Below are positions 45,550 through 54,694 of a stretch of 64,000 bases of DNA, piece by piece (the stretch's first letter is position 1; the number at the start of each line of letters is the position of its first letter). Source of the DNA: Ulvibacter algarum (GTDB lineage: Bacteria; Bacteroidota; Bacteroidia; Flavobacteriales; Flavobacteriaceae); contig CANLBJ010000010.1 of NCBI GenBank assembly GCA_947488905.1, positions 1 through 64,000 on the forward strand. The letters run 5' to 3'. A model generated the notes under the pieces. The model ran no database searches. It saw only the letters and a list, made by a program, of their open reading frames with translations, and was not told where the DNA came from. A program made the position numbers and the translations under genes.

Positions 45550-48219
45550 ATGAAAAAAATATTTAAAATACTTGGAATCTTTTTACTCATACTTGTGGTT
45601 GCATTAATCGCTGCTCCTTTTTTGTTTAAAGACTCTATAGAAAAAATAGTGAAGAGAACCATCAACGAAAACCTAAATGCAACTGTTGCATGGGAAAGCC
45701 TTGACTTGTCTCTTTTTAAAAGTTTTCCAGATGCAGCTTTAACTATTAATGATTTTAGCGTGATTAACAATGCTCCTTTTAAAGGGGATACACTTGCTAG
45801 TGGTAAAACCTTAAAACTTGATATGGGAGTAACACAACTCTTTAAAAAAGAGAGCGAATCTATAAAAATAGATGCTCTTTTTCTTGACGAAGCATTTATA
45901 AATATTAAAGTAGATAAAGATAAAAACGCCAATTATGATGTGGCTGTAAAAAGTGACGCAACACTTACAGATGACACCGCAGACAATGCTGGCTTTAGTT
46001 TTGATCTTAACCGTTATGAGCTTAAAAATTCACGCATTAACTATCTAGATGAGAGCACAGAAACATTTTTAACCTTATCAGAGTTTAATCATACAGGTAC
46101 AGGAGATTTTTCTTTAGCAACATCAGAGTTAGATACTAACACAGATGCCGTAGTTTCTTATAAAATGGGTGATGTCGCTTATTTAAACAAGAATAAGGTA
46201 ACACTAGATGCTGTTATTTTAATGGATCTTGAAAATCAGAAATACACTTTTAAAGAAAATGAAGCAAAAATTAATCAATTGCCTTTAACCCTTGATGGCT
46301 TTATAAAAGTGAACGAAACAAATAGCGAACTTGACCTTAGTATTAAGACCCCATCTTCAGATTTTAAAAACTTTCTAGCTGTGATTCCAGAGGTGTACGT
46401 GAAAAATCTAGATGCAGTCACTACCACAGGAAACTTTACGGTAAACGGCGCTCTTAAAGGTATTGTAGATGAAACACACATACCTAAACTAGATATTAAA
46501 ATACGTAGCGACAACGCATCTTTTAAATATGCAGATTTGCCTAAAACTGTAGAGAACATAACCATCAGCGCAGATTTATTAAACAAAACAGGACTTGTAA
46601 AAGACACTTACATTATGCTCAATGGCGTGAAGTTTAAAATAGATGACGAACTATTTACAGCAAACGGTAGCATTAAAAACCTAACGACAAATATGCTAGT
46701 AGACCTAGCTTTAAAAGGCACACTTAATCTTGCTAATATAGAAAAAGTCTTACCTATTGAGCTTGACCAAGATTTGACAGGTGTTTTCTTTGCAGATGCC
46801 AAGGTTAACTTTGATATGGAAGCCATAGACAAAGAGCAATACAACCGTATAAACACAGTAGGATCAGCAAGTTTAACTGGTTTTACATATAACGATCCAG
46901 CATTTAAAAATCCTATTAAAATTGATGCTGCATCTATTAACATGAAAGATGGTAACATCCAGTTAACTAAACTAGATGCAAAATCTGGTGACACAGATAT
47001 AGAGGCAACAGGGCAGATAGAAAACCTCATCCCTTTTGTGATGTCAAAACAAGATTTAAAAGGTACGTTTAATGTAAAATCTAAAGTTTTTAACGTTAAT
47101 GATTTTATGACTTCGGAAACGCCAAATAATGAAACTTCTGGTAAGTCATCTGAAGGTATGGCTAAAAATACAGGGGCTAAAATTCCAGATTTTTTAGATG
47201 CTAGACTCAACTTTAGCGCAGATAAAGTGATTTACGACAATCTAGAATTAAAAGAAACTAAAGGGTCTGTAGTTATTAAAAACGAAACGGCAGGTCTAGA
47301 GAATGTAACCTCAAAGATGCTAGGTGGTGATATTGCTTTTGGCGGAAATGTGAATACTAAAGGTAATACCCCAACATTTGCGATGGATCTAGATTTAAGC
47401 AAAATAGATCTTGCAGAATCTTTTAAAGAATTGAAGCTATTAGAATTTCTCGCCCCTATTATGCAAAATCTAGACGGTATTTTAAGCACAGAATTAAAGC
47501 TAAACGGAAATCTAAACTCAGATATGACACCAAACTTACAGTCGTTGAGCGGTGATGCTTTAGCTAACATAATCACCGCAGAGTTTTCTGGAGACAAATC
47601 ACCATTATTATCAAAACTAGATGAGAAACTTAACTTTATAGACTTAGACAAATTAGGTTTAAAAGACGTGACTACCGCCATATCTTTTAAAGATGGTGGC
47701 ATACAAGTAGCACCTTTTGATTTTAATGTCAAAGGAATAAAAGTAACAGCTTCTGGAGGTCATAATTTTGACAAAACAATGGATTATAATATGAGTCTTG
47801 ATGTTCCTGCAAAATACTTAGGCAATCAACTAGGCGGAATGTTAGCAAAATTAAGCGCAGAAGATGCAGAAAAAATGACGGTTGCTTTGCCCGTAACAAT
47901 GAAAGGCTCTTTTGCTAACCCTACAATAGGAATAAATACAAACGCAGCGGTAACACAATTAACACAGCAAATAATCGCTACTCAAACAAATGCGATTAAA
48001 GAAGATGGTATTAATATAATTAAAGACTTAATCAATGGCGGTAAAGATAAACCAGGAGATACAACAACTACCGGCATAACAAAACCTACCATACCAACCA
48101 CAATACCAACTACAATCCCTACCACAGAAGAAGAAGTGAAAGATGAAATCAAAGATGTTATCAAAGAAGGTTTAGGAGGTCTTTTTGGGAAAAAGAAGAA
48201 GGATAGTACGGGCAATTAA
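45550..48219 (+). CDS. AsmA-like envelope protein
   Basis: An 889-residue protein anchored by an N-terminal helix (FKILGIFLLILVVALIAAPFLF). It has the AsmA pattern: long beta-rich repeats with amphipathic strands, an N-terminal TVAWESLDLSLFKSFPDAAL segment and a C-terminal DIAFGGNVNTKG / SGDALANI region. AsmA-like proteins bridge the periplasm and are thought to move phospholipids or help outer-membrane assembly. The tail is low complexity, with three IPTT repeats, an Asp/Glu/Lys helix and a lysine cluster. It is monocistronic. Confidence 0.9.
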   Translation: MKKIFKILGIFLLILVVALIAAPFLFKDSIEKIVKRTINENLNATVAWESLDLSLFKSFPDAALTINDFSVINNAPFKGDTLASGKTLKLDMGVTQLFKKESESIKIDALFLDEAFINIKVDKDKNANYDVAVKSDATLTDDTADNAGFSFDLNRYELKNSRINYLDESTETFLTLSEFNHTGTGDFSLATSELDTNTDAVVSYKMGDVAYLNKNKVTLDAVILMDLENQKYTFKENEAKINQLPLTLDGFIKVNETNSELDLSIKTPSSDFKNFLAVIPEVYVKNLDAVTTTGNFTVNGALKGIVDETHIPKLDIKIRSDNASFKYADLPKTVENITISADLLNKTGLVKDTYIMLNGVKFKIDDELFTANGSIKNLTTNMLVDLALKGTLNLANIEKVLPIELDQDLTGVFFADAKVNFDMEAIDKEQYNRINTVGSASLTGFTYNDPAFKNPIKIDAASINMKDGNIQLTKLDAKSGDTDIEATGQIENLIPFVMSKQDLKGTFNVKSKVFNVNDFMTSETPNNETSGKSSEGMAKNTGAKIPDFLDARLNFSADKVIYDNLELKETKGSVVIKNETAGLENVTSKMLGGDIAFGGNVNTKGNTPTFAMDLDLSKIDLAESFKELKLLEFLAPIMQNLDGILSTELKLNGNLNSDMTPNLQSLSGDALANIITAEFSGDKSPLLSKLDEKLNFIDLDKLGLKDVTTAISFKDGGIQVAPFDFNVKGIKVTASGGHNFDKTMDYNMSLDVPAKYLGNQLGGMLAKLSAEDAEKMTVALPVTMKGSFANPTIGINTNAAVTQLTQQIIATQTNAIKEDGINIIKDLINGGKDKPGDTTTTGITKPTIPTTIPTTIPTTEEEVKDEIKDVIKEGLGGLFGKKKKDSTGN

Positions 48220-48330
48220 AGAAAGACCGCTTTGTTTTTAGATGAAAGACTACTATGTTGAAAGAAGTTAGACTTAAAACAACATTCAGATAAGTACTCT
48301 TAAATAGTAAACTATTTTGATTGCACGATT

Positions 48331-48814
48331 TTATTTAAAAATTAATTTTCTTGTTGAATTTTCAGTCAGCAAAATATAATCTACATTAAATTTTTCCATT
48401 TCAGGTTTAGAGTCAAAAATTAATTTTGAATTCTGAAAGTAATATTCCCTTTCAAAAGATTTACCTCTATACTTCTTACGGTAATAAGTAACGGATAACT
48501 TTGCGAAAATTAAATTACTGTCTGAGTAGTAAAACTCATAAGATTCATAAGATTTTCGAAAAGCCAAATTATAAAGAATTCTTATGGGTTCATTAGGTTT
48601 TTGCTTATTGCGAAGATAATAAGCACCCCAACCTCCATTTTTTTAAACCATCCTTTATAAATTATTGGTCCTTCAACAATACCTTCAGACAACTCACCAT
48701 CAGTATCATTAATATACTTAACTATAGAATCAATTTTCATTAATTCAGAATTAAATTTTGACTAAAAATGATTGTTGGAAAAACTAAAAAAAGTAACCAA
48801 TATTTATTCTTCAT
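48331..48814 (-). pseudogene. Frameshifted small exported protein gene
   Basis: Reading from ATG at 48814 gives a signal peptide (KNKYWLLFLVFPTIIFSQN) that stops soon. A second frame (KFNSELMKIDSIVKYIND, then EGPIIYKGWFKK) and a third (GGWGAYYLRNKQKPNEPIRI, then AFRKSYESYEFYY to the TAA at 48331) continue it. Adding one A at the A4 run (plus-strand T run 48756-48759) and one at the A7 run (48638-48644) restores a single protein of about 160 residues. Both lesions are in homopolymers, so real decay or sequencing error are both possible. The intact 3' part alone is an open frame at 48331-48567. The family is not recognised. Confidence 0.75.
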
Positions 48815-48864
48815 TTTTTAATAGTTATTGTACAATAAATTTGACCCCAGAAATTTAGACAACT

Positions 48865-49659
48865 TTACTCCACCCCTAACTGCACAACAAACCCTTCATT
48901 ACTTCTCACATTAAATACCGTATCATCTTCAAAAATGAGGTACTGTCCTTTAATCCCTTTAAGCACCCCATTGTATTGAGGTGTTTTTTTTAGGTTGAGA
49001 CTTTTTAATTTTTTTGGATATTTCAGCACAGGAAATTCTAAATGCGTTTCTACATTATTTTCTAAAAAATAAGGCAATGCTTCAGCTGGAATATATTGCT
49101 TTAGCTTATCCCGCCACTCAACCAGATTCTCATCTTTTATTTCGTTTTTAAGCATCGTACGCCAGTTAGTCTTATCGCCCACGTGATCTTTTAAGGCTAC
49201 TTCTGCAATACCTGCAAGATATCGGTTAGGAACCTCTAGAATCTCAATAGCTTCGTGTGCACCTTGATCAATCCATCGAGTAGGTACTTGGGTTTTTCTG
49301 GTTACTCCCACTTTTACATTGCTGCTATTTGCCAAGTAAACTATGTGGGGTTTTAATTGCACTTTCTCTTCATAAGCTAGGTCACGATCTTCAATACCTA
49401 GATGCGCTTTACTAAGCTCTGGCTTCATTATCCAATCTGCAGCTTGAGGGATATCAAAAAAGCATTGTTTACAAAAACCTTGTCTATAAATTTCTTTATT
49501 TAAATGACAATTAAGACACTCATAACCCACAAAATTAATAGACAAATGTTTGTCTATTAATTGATTGACATGCAAGAAATCATCTTTAAATACTAAGTAG
49601 TATTGAATAGGACTTCCATTTTCGGTCTGCATTTTTGTAAGAACCCCTTGGTAGTGCAT
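48865..49659 (-). CDS. DUF2797 family protein
   Basis: A 264-residue protein with a zinc-finger-like CLNCHLNKEIYRQGFCKQC cluster (residues about 49-67) and the segment HIVYLANSSNVKVGVTRKTQ, reminiscent of GIY-YIG domains. RWIDQGAHEAIEILEVPNRY follows. The family (DUF2797) is widespread in Bacteroidota, but its role is unknown; nucleic acid binding or cleavage is only suggested by these motifs. It is divergent from the GH3 gene with a 39-bp gap. Confidence 0.85.
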   Translation of the reverse strand: MHYQGVLTKMQTENGSPIQYYLVFKDDFLHVNQLIDKHLSINFVGYECLNCHLNKEIYRQGFCKQCFFDIPQAADWIMKPELSKAHLGIEDRDLAYEEKVQLKPHIVYLANSSNVKVGVTRKTQVPTRWIDQGAHEAIEILEVPNRYLAGIAEVALKDHVGDKTNWRTMLKNEIKDENLVEWRDKLKQYIPAEALPYFLENNVETHLEFPVLKYPKKLKSLNLKKTPQYNGVLKGIKGQYLIFEDDTVFNVRSNEGFVVQLGVE

Positions 49660-49698
49660 AAAATATTGTATTTTTAAACCATAAAGATACTTTAAAAA

Positions 49699-51216
49699 AT
49701 GCCAATCCCTTTAGTCAATTCTGTCGCTTCTTGGTTTCTTAAAAAGCGTTTTCATCAGATAGAATTATTTCTAAAATATCCTAACGAGGTGCAGGAAGAG
49801 CTACTCACGTCTTTACTTTTGCGTGCTCGTTCTACAGAAATAGGAAAGAAACACGACTTTGCTAGTATAAAAAACTATCGCGAATTTACAGAACGTGTTC
49901 CCGTTACTACTTATGAAGAAATACAGAATGACATTGAAAGAGGGCGACGTGGCGAAAGCAATATTTTCTGGCCAACACCTATAAAATGGTTTGCAAAATC
50001 AAGCGGTACTACAAACGCTAAAAGCAAATTTATACCCGTATCTACAGAGTCATTAGAAGGATGCCACTATGCAGCTAGTAAAGATTTGTTGTGTATGTAC
50101 CTCAATAATAATGAAAATGCACAATTGTTTACCGGCAAAAGCTTACGTCTAGGCGGCAGCAAAGAATTATACCAAGAAAACGGTACAAGTTACGGAGACC
50201 TCTCTGCAATACTTATTGATAATATGCCTTTCTGGGCAGAGTACAGCAGCACTCCTAGTAATGAAATATCATTAATGGGTGATTGGGAAATAAAAATGCA
50301 GGCTATTGTAAATGAAACTATTCAAGAAAATGTAACAAGCCTTGCAGGAGTACCCTCTTGGATGCTCGTGTTATTAAACAATGTAATTGAAACCACAGGA
50401 AAAGGCAACCTGTTTGATGTCTGGCCCAATCTTGAAGTGTATTTTCACGGCGGTGTTAGTTTTGACCCTTATCTAGAGCAATACAAAAAAATATTACCTA
50501 AAAACGATTTTAGATACTACGAGATCTATAATGCAAGCGAAGGTTTTTTTGCAATACAAGACAGCAACACAAGCAAAGAGTTACTATTAATGCTTGACTA
50601 TGGCATCTTTTATGAGTTTATCCCAATGGATACTTACGGAAGCTTAGACCAAAGAGTTATCAGATTAAATGAAGTAGAAGTAGGTAAAAACTATGCAATT
50701 GTTATCACCACTAATGCGGGGCTATGGCGTTATAAAGTAGGTGACACCGTTAGGTTTACATCTACAGACCCTTATCGCATAAAAGTTACGGGGAGAACAA
50801 AACACCATATTAATGTTTTTGGCGAAGAACTTATTATTGAAAATGCAGAAGCAGCTTTACGCAAAGTAACTCACGAGACAAACTGCGAGATTGTAGACTA
50901 CACCGCTGCTCCTATTTTTATGGAAGGAAAGGAAAAAGGTGCTCATGAGTGGATCATAGAATTTAAACATCCACCTAAAGACTTTAAATCATTCTCAACC
51001 AAACTTGATAAAGCGTTACAAGAAGTAAATAGTGATTATGAAGCCAAGCGTTTTAACAACACAACACTTAACGCTCCAACCATACATTGCGCACGCAAAA
51101 AATTATTTTATGATTGGCTAAAAGATAAAGATAAACTTGGGGGTCAACATAAGGTTCCTAGATTATCAAATACTAGAGATTATCTTGAAGAATTACTTCT
51201 CTTAAATAAGCAATAA
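49699..51216 (+). CDS. GH3 family acyl-adenylate/amino-acid ligase-like protein
   Basis: A 505-residue member of the GH3 branch of the adenylating superfamily, best known from plants, where it conjugates auxin or jasmonate to amino acids. Seen here: the phosphate loop WFAKSSGTTNAKSKFIP, the YNASEGFFAIQD motif, LWRYKVGDTVRF and the hinge KVTGRTKHHINVFGEELI. Bacterial GH3 substrates are mostly unknown. No signal peptide is present. A structured 227-bp gap follows. Confidence 0.9.
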   Translation: MPIPLVNSVASWFLKKRFHQIELFLKYPNEVQEELLTSLLLRARSTEIGKKHDFASIKNYREFTERVPVTTYEEIQNDIERGRRGESNIFWPTPIKWFAKSSGTTNAKSKFIPVSTESLEGCHYAASKDLLCMYLNNNENAQLFTGKSLRLGGSKELYQENGTSYGDLSAILIDNMPFWAEYSSTPSNEISLMGDWEIKMQAIVNETIQENVTSLAGVPSWMLVLLNNVIETTGKGNLFDVWPNLEVYFHGGVSFDPYLEQYKKILPKNDFRYYEIYNASEGFFAIQDSNTSKELLLMLDYGIFYEFIPMDTYGSLDQRVIRLNEVEVGKNYAIVITTNAGLWRYKVGDTVRFTSTDPYRIKVTGRTKHHINVFGEELIIENAEAALRKVTHETNCEIVDYTAAPIFMEGKEKGAHEWIIEFKHPPKDFKSFSTKLDKALQEVNSDYEAKRFNNTTLNAPTIHCARKKLFYDWLKDKDKLGGQHKVPRLSNTRDYLEELLLLNKQ

Positions 51217-51283
51217 AGTAGTCTATTTCTTAAAATAGCATAAATTTTCACACCTCCTATTTCGATATAAAACACTTTATCTC

Positions 51284-51371
51284 CGCCTAAGGACAAGCCG
51301 GAAAACGTTGATTTTAGGCGCTTTACCGAAGGCCGTAACACGATTTGCATTTCAACGAGTATTCTGTTACG
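51284..51371. other. Pair of hairpins with complementary loops
   Basis: CGCCTAA/TTAGGCG (51284-51290, 51314-51320) and CGTAACA/TGTTACG (51334-51340, 51365-51371) form two 7-bp stems with loops of 23-24 nt. Loop 1 contains CGTTGA (51306-51311) and loop 2 contains TCAACG (51352-51357), which could pair. They lie between the GH3 gene and a small lipoprotein gene. Significance is uncertain. Confidence 0.45.
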
Positions 51372-51443
51372 TTGGACTAATAGTTTTGGTAGTACTTTTC
51401 TTACGCAGTATGTTTGTAGTGTAAAATAAGACATACCCATACA

Positions 51444-51629
51444 ATGAAAAAAGTAATATTCATCTTAACAGCAGTAATCTTAACATCGACATTTACGTCT
51501 TGTGGGACCACTCAAAAAATTGAGAATAGTGATGCACAAGTTGCAGGATATACTTTAAAAAATAAGAAAGAATTAATGGAGCAGAAGATTCTTAATAAGA
51601 AATCTAAGACCGTTTTAGTAACACCCTAA
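51444..51629 (+). CDS. Small lipoprotein, 61 residues
   Basis: A short exported lipoprotein: MKKVIFILTAVILTSTFTSC, with lipobox FTSC at residues 17-20, then a polar lysine-rich chain of about 40 residues (KNKKELMEQKILNKKSK). It is followed within 35 bp by a good terminator, supporting it as a real gene. The family is not recognised. Confidence 0.8.
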   Translation: MKKVIFILTAVILTSTFTSCGTTQKIENSDAQVAGYTLKNKKELMEQKILNKKSKTVLVTP

Positions 51630-51659
51630 ATAAAACATACATTGAGTTTAGTCTAAGAG

Positions 51660-51684
51660 CCCTCTATTTATAGAGGGTTTTTTT
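51660..51684 (+). terminator. Terminator after the small lipoprotein
   Basis: CCCTCTA/TAGAGGG around TTTA followed by seven T. Confidence 0.9.
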
Positions 51685-51690
51685 ATGCTT

Positions 51691-52500
51691 TTATTTTACC
51701 TGCACGTGCAAATGATCATCGTGACGTACAGCACCACACCCGTGAAATCTTACTTTATTATCAAACAACCTTAGTCTAGCTTTTAAATGAGGCTCTATAA
51801 ACAACTTAGTTACAGCTTGCTGTTTTAAAAAACTTAAAGACAAGGCTTTTGTTCCTTCTTCTGAAATAGTAAGATTTTTATTTATAGTGCCGCAGGTAAG
51901 GTATTTAGGGAAATCATATTGCCAATACCCTTTATCATTACAGATACTAGGCATATTTACTTCTGTCTTTTTTGGAGCTTCATAAACCCCGTAGCCACTA
52001 ATAGCGGGCTTCAAATTTGTGATATTTCCGAAGTTATCATTATAGATAAAGGTTACATCAATCTTCTTACCATCACTATGACTTAAATGAGGCAATAAGG
52101 GAAAACCATCAATAAAGGGAAAGTTTGCATCAAGGTACTGTAGCTTAATTTCAGGATATTTTTGCTGAAAGTCTAGTGCCGTTTTTTCTAACACATTGTT
52201 TAAAGCGGGTGTCACGTAATTTCTATTTGCCAAGATATAAAAGAAAGAATGTGCAGCAATTGTATCTTTATTTGACACACGCTCACGACCAAAAGTATTG
52301 GCCAAGGGTGGTATAATTGCAAAAGTAGCAAGTAGGTAAAGTAGCGTGAACAACGCTAATCTTTTAAGACGATACTTGTAAGATGTACTTTTTACAAATA
52401 ACAACGATATAAAATAAACAACACCACCTATTTGAGTAATAATGGTGAGCATTGCTATAATACAAATGTGAGCTAGTATTTTTAAAAATTTTAAAAGCAC
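51691..52500 (-). CDS. Membrane-anchored LAS-type metallopeptidase-like protein
   Basis: A 269-residue protein with two N-terminal hydrophobic helices (about residues 8-35 and 47-69) and a periplasmic domain. The motifs HLSHSDGKKIDVTF and RHDDHLHVQ at the C terminus resemble the H..D and H.H zinc ligands of LAS (VanX, M15, MepA) peptidases, which cut peptidoglycan cross-links or D-Ala-D-Ala. Four cysteines are scattered and could form disulfides. The assignment is by motif only; a non-peptidase role is possible. Confidence 0.6.
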   Translation of the reverse strand: MLLKFLKILAHICIIAMLTIITQIGGVVYFISLLFVKSTSYKYRLKRLALFTLLYLLATFAIIPPLANTFGRERVSNKDTIAAHSFFYILANRNYVTPALNNVLEKTALDFQQKYPEIKLQYLDANFPFIDGFPLLPHLSHSDGKKIDVTFIYNDNFGNITNLKPAISGYGVYEAPKKTEVNMPSICNDKGYWQYDFPKYLTCGTINKNLTISEEGTKALSLSFLKQQAVTKLFIEPHLKARLRLFDNKVRFHGCGAVRHDDHLHVQVK

Positions 52501-52516
52501 AAAATGAGTTTATATA

Positions 52517-52559
52517 AAAACTCCTCCAAAAGATAAAAAGTATCTCGTGGAGGAGTTTT
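52517..52559. terminator. Bidirectional-type terminator downstream of clpX
   Basis: AAAACTCCTCCA (52517-52528) and TGGAGGAGTTTT (52548-52559) form a 12-bp stem with a 19-nt loop, ending the clpX transcript. The T tract is short. Confidence 0.75.
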
Positions 52560-52581
52560 AATAATATAAGACATTTCTGTT

Positions 52582-53814
52582 TTAAGAAACCGCTTTCAGC
52601 TTTTTAATAGTTGCTTTGTTTAGCTTTTCTTTTACATACTCTTCGTTTACTGTCAACATCTTAACATCTGTACCAGGAAGCTCATACATAGCATCTGTGA
52701 GCACTGCTTCACAAAGTGAACGTAATCCTCTTGCACCTAGTTTATACACAATTGCCTGCTCTACAATAAAGTCTAAAGCTTCTTCTGTCATCACAAGCTC
52801 TATCTCATCCATCTCAAACAATTTTTTATACTGTTTGATGATAGCATTTTTAGGCTCTGTAAGAATAGCTCTAAGCGTTGCTTTGTCTAAAGGATTCATA
52901 TATGTCAATACTGGTAGTCGTCCAATAATTTCTGGAATTAAACCAAAATCTTTTAAATCTTTTGGGATAATATACTTTAGCATATGATCCTTATCTAGCT
53001 GCTCTTGTTTATGGGTTGCACTAAAACCTACAGATTGTAAATTAAGTCTTTTAGATATATGCCTGTTTATACCATCAAAGGCTCCACCAGCTATAAATAA
53101 AATATTCTCTGTATTGACTTCAATAAACTTTTGGTCTGGATGTTTACGTCCTCCTTTAGGCGGCACATTTACTACGGTACCCTCTAAAAGTTTTAATAAA
53201 GCTTGTTGTACTCCCTCTCCACTCACATCTCTAGTGATAGATGGATTATCACTCTTACGAGCAATTTTATCTATCTCATCAATAAAAACGATTCCGTTTT
53301 GAGCTTTTTCTAGGTTATAATCAGCAGCTTGAAGTAGTCTTGTTAAAATACTCTCTACATCTTCTCCTACATAACCAGCTTCTGTTAGTACAGTTGCATC
53401 AACTATCGCTAAGGGTACGTTAAGCATCCTTGCAATTGTTTTTGCCACTAGTGTTTTACCAGTACCCGTTTGTCCCACCATAATGATGTTACTTTTTTGG
53501 ATCTCGATATCGTCATCAGTTTTAGGTTGTAGTAATCGCTTGTAGTGGTTATAAACCGCTACTGCCATCACTCTTTTTGTGTGATCTTGCCCAATTACAT
53601 AATCATCTAAAAATGTTTTAATTGTTTTAGGCTTTTTTAGCATTAACTCTTGCGAGACAGCATCACCTTTTTTATGCACTTCTTCTTCTACTACAATGCC
53701 GTGAGCCTGCTCGATGCAACGATCACAGATATGAGCATCTAAACCTGCAATAAGCAAACTAGTTTCTGGTTTTTTTCTACCACAAAACGAACATTCTAAT
53801 ACTTCCTTTGCCAT
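52582..53814 (-). CDS. clpX: ATP-dependent Clp protease ATPase subunit ClpX
   Basis: A hexameric AAA+ unfoldase that feeds ClpP. From the ATG at 53814 (410 residues) the N-terminal zinc finger has Cys8, Cys11, Cys30 and Cys33 ([12 protein letters not shown]), followed by Walker A GQTGTGKT, Walker [14 protein letters not shown] and the sensor segments. The IGF-like ClpP-docking loop corresponds to GFSATH after the second region ([14 protein letters not shown]), which is not the usual IGF triplet and could be worth checking. An upstream ATG at 53847 adds 11 residues. It lies downstream of clpP on the same strand. Confidence 0.95.
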   Translation of the reverse strand: MAKEVLECSFCGRKKPETSLLIAGLDAHICDRCIEQAHGIVVEEEVHKKGDAVSQELMLKKPKTIKTFLDDYVIGQDHTKRVMAVAVYNHYKRLLQPKTDDDIEIQKSNIIMVGQTGTGKTLVAKTIARMLNVPLAIVDATVLTEAGYVGEDVESILTRLLQAADYNLEKAQNGIVFIDEIDKIARKSDNPSITRDVSGEGVQQALLKLLEGTVVNVPPKGGRKHPDQKFIEVNTENILFIAGGAFDGINRHISKRLNLQSVGFSATHKQEQLDKDHMLKYIIPKDLKDFGLIPEIIGRLPVLTYMNPLDKATLRAILTEPKNAIIKQYKKLFEMDEIELVMTEEALDFIVEQAIVYKLGARGLRSLCEAVLTDAMYELPGTDVKMLTVNEEYVKEKLNKATIKKLKAVS

Positions 53815-53830
53815 AATCTCCCTTTTTTCA

Positions 53831-53860
53831 TTTTCGTAAATCCGCAAATACGGACGAAAA
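53831..53860 (-). promoter_or_regulatory. Hairpin in the clpX leader
   Basis: TTTTCGT/ACGAAAA encloses TCCG/CGGA (53831-53860), 17 nt upstream of the clpX ATG. A structured leader could affect translation of clpX. Confidence 0.5.
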
Positions 53861-53876
53861 TCTTTAACTCTTTTTA

Positions 53877-53921
53877 ATTATTTCTGAAATAATAATGATT
53901 TTATACTATTTCAGAAATAAT
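53877..53921. repeat. Nested palindrome between clpP and clpX
   Basis: ATTATTTCTGAAATA (53877-53891) and its exact inverse complement (53907-53921) form a 15-bp stem around 15 nt. Each arm is itself a palindrome (ATTTC-T-GAAAT), so either two operator-like sites or one hairpin is possible. Confidence 0.65.
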
Positions 53922-53930
53922 ATACATTTT

Positions 53931-54611
53931 CTATTTTTTACCTCTAGTCAAAATTTCATCAATCATACCGTACTCCATGGCTTTGTCTGCTTTCATCCAG
54001 TAATCACGATCACTATCTTCATATACTTTATCATACTCTTGACCTGAGTGCTTAGAGATGATCTCATATAATTCTTTCTTAAGAGTCACTATCTCTTTTG
54101 CTGTAATCTCAATATCACTGGCTTGTCCTTGCGCTCCACCCATAGGCTGGTGAATCATCACACGAGAGTGTGTTAATCCAGAACGTTTTCCTTTTTCTCC
54201 AGCACATAATAATACGGCACCCATAGAAGCTGCCATACCTGTGCAAATAGTTGCCACATCTGGAGTGATAAATTGCATAGTATCATATATACCTAAACCT
54301 GCATATACACTTCCTCCTGGTGAGTTAATATAAATCTGAATATCTCTTGTTGCATCTACACTCGCTAAAAATAGCAATTGTGCTTGTACGATATTTGCTA
54401 CTTGATCATTGATACCTGTTCCTAGAAAAATGATACGATCCATCATTAAACGAGAGAAAACATCCATTGCAACGGCATTCATCTGGCGTTCTTCAATAAT
54501 GTTTGGCGTAAGCCCTACAGGGTACATACTTGTTAAAATACTATCATAATAAGTACTGCTAACTCCTTGATCCTTAATTGCAAAATTCTTAAATTCTTTT
54601 CCGTAGTCCAT
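53931..54611 (-). CDS. clpP: ATP-dependent Clp protease proteolytic subunit ClpP
   Basis: The serine protease chamber of the Clp system. The 226 residues carry the catalytic Ser129 in GMAASMGA and His154 in [15 protein letters not shown], with the Asp in the later [14 protein letters not shown] region. The INSPGGSV oxyanion segment is near 96. There is an N-terminal extension of about 30 residues before YPVG, longer than in E. coli, which may be a propeptide. Order tig, clpP, clpX is the classical cluster. Confidence 0.97.
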   Translation of the reverse strand: MDYGKEFKNFAIKDQGVSSTYYDSILTSMYPVGLTPNIIEERQMNAVAMDVFSRLMMDRIIFLGTGINDQVANIVQAQLLFLASVDATRDIQIYINSPGGSVYAGLGIYDTMQFITPDVATICTGMAASMGAVLLCAGEKGKRSGLTHSRVMIHQPMGGAQGQASDIEITAKEIVTLKKELYEIISKHSGQEYDKVYEDSDRDYWMKADKAMEYGMIDEILTRGKK

Positions 54612-54642
54612 AAAATATTATTCCTTTTCTCTTAAAATTAAT

Positions 54643-54672
54643 AAGGCGTTATATGCTTCCATATAACGCCTT
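54643..54672 (-). terminator. Hairpin between tig and clpP
   Basis: AAGGCGTTATAT/ATATAACGCCTT around GCTTCC, in the 83-bp gap. The following minus-strand sequence is AT-rich but without a continuous T run, so it may be a partial terminator or a processing site within a tig-clpP-clpX transcript. Confidence 0.5.
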
Positions 54673-54694
54673 AAAGATACCTAAATTTTAATGT

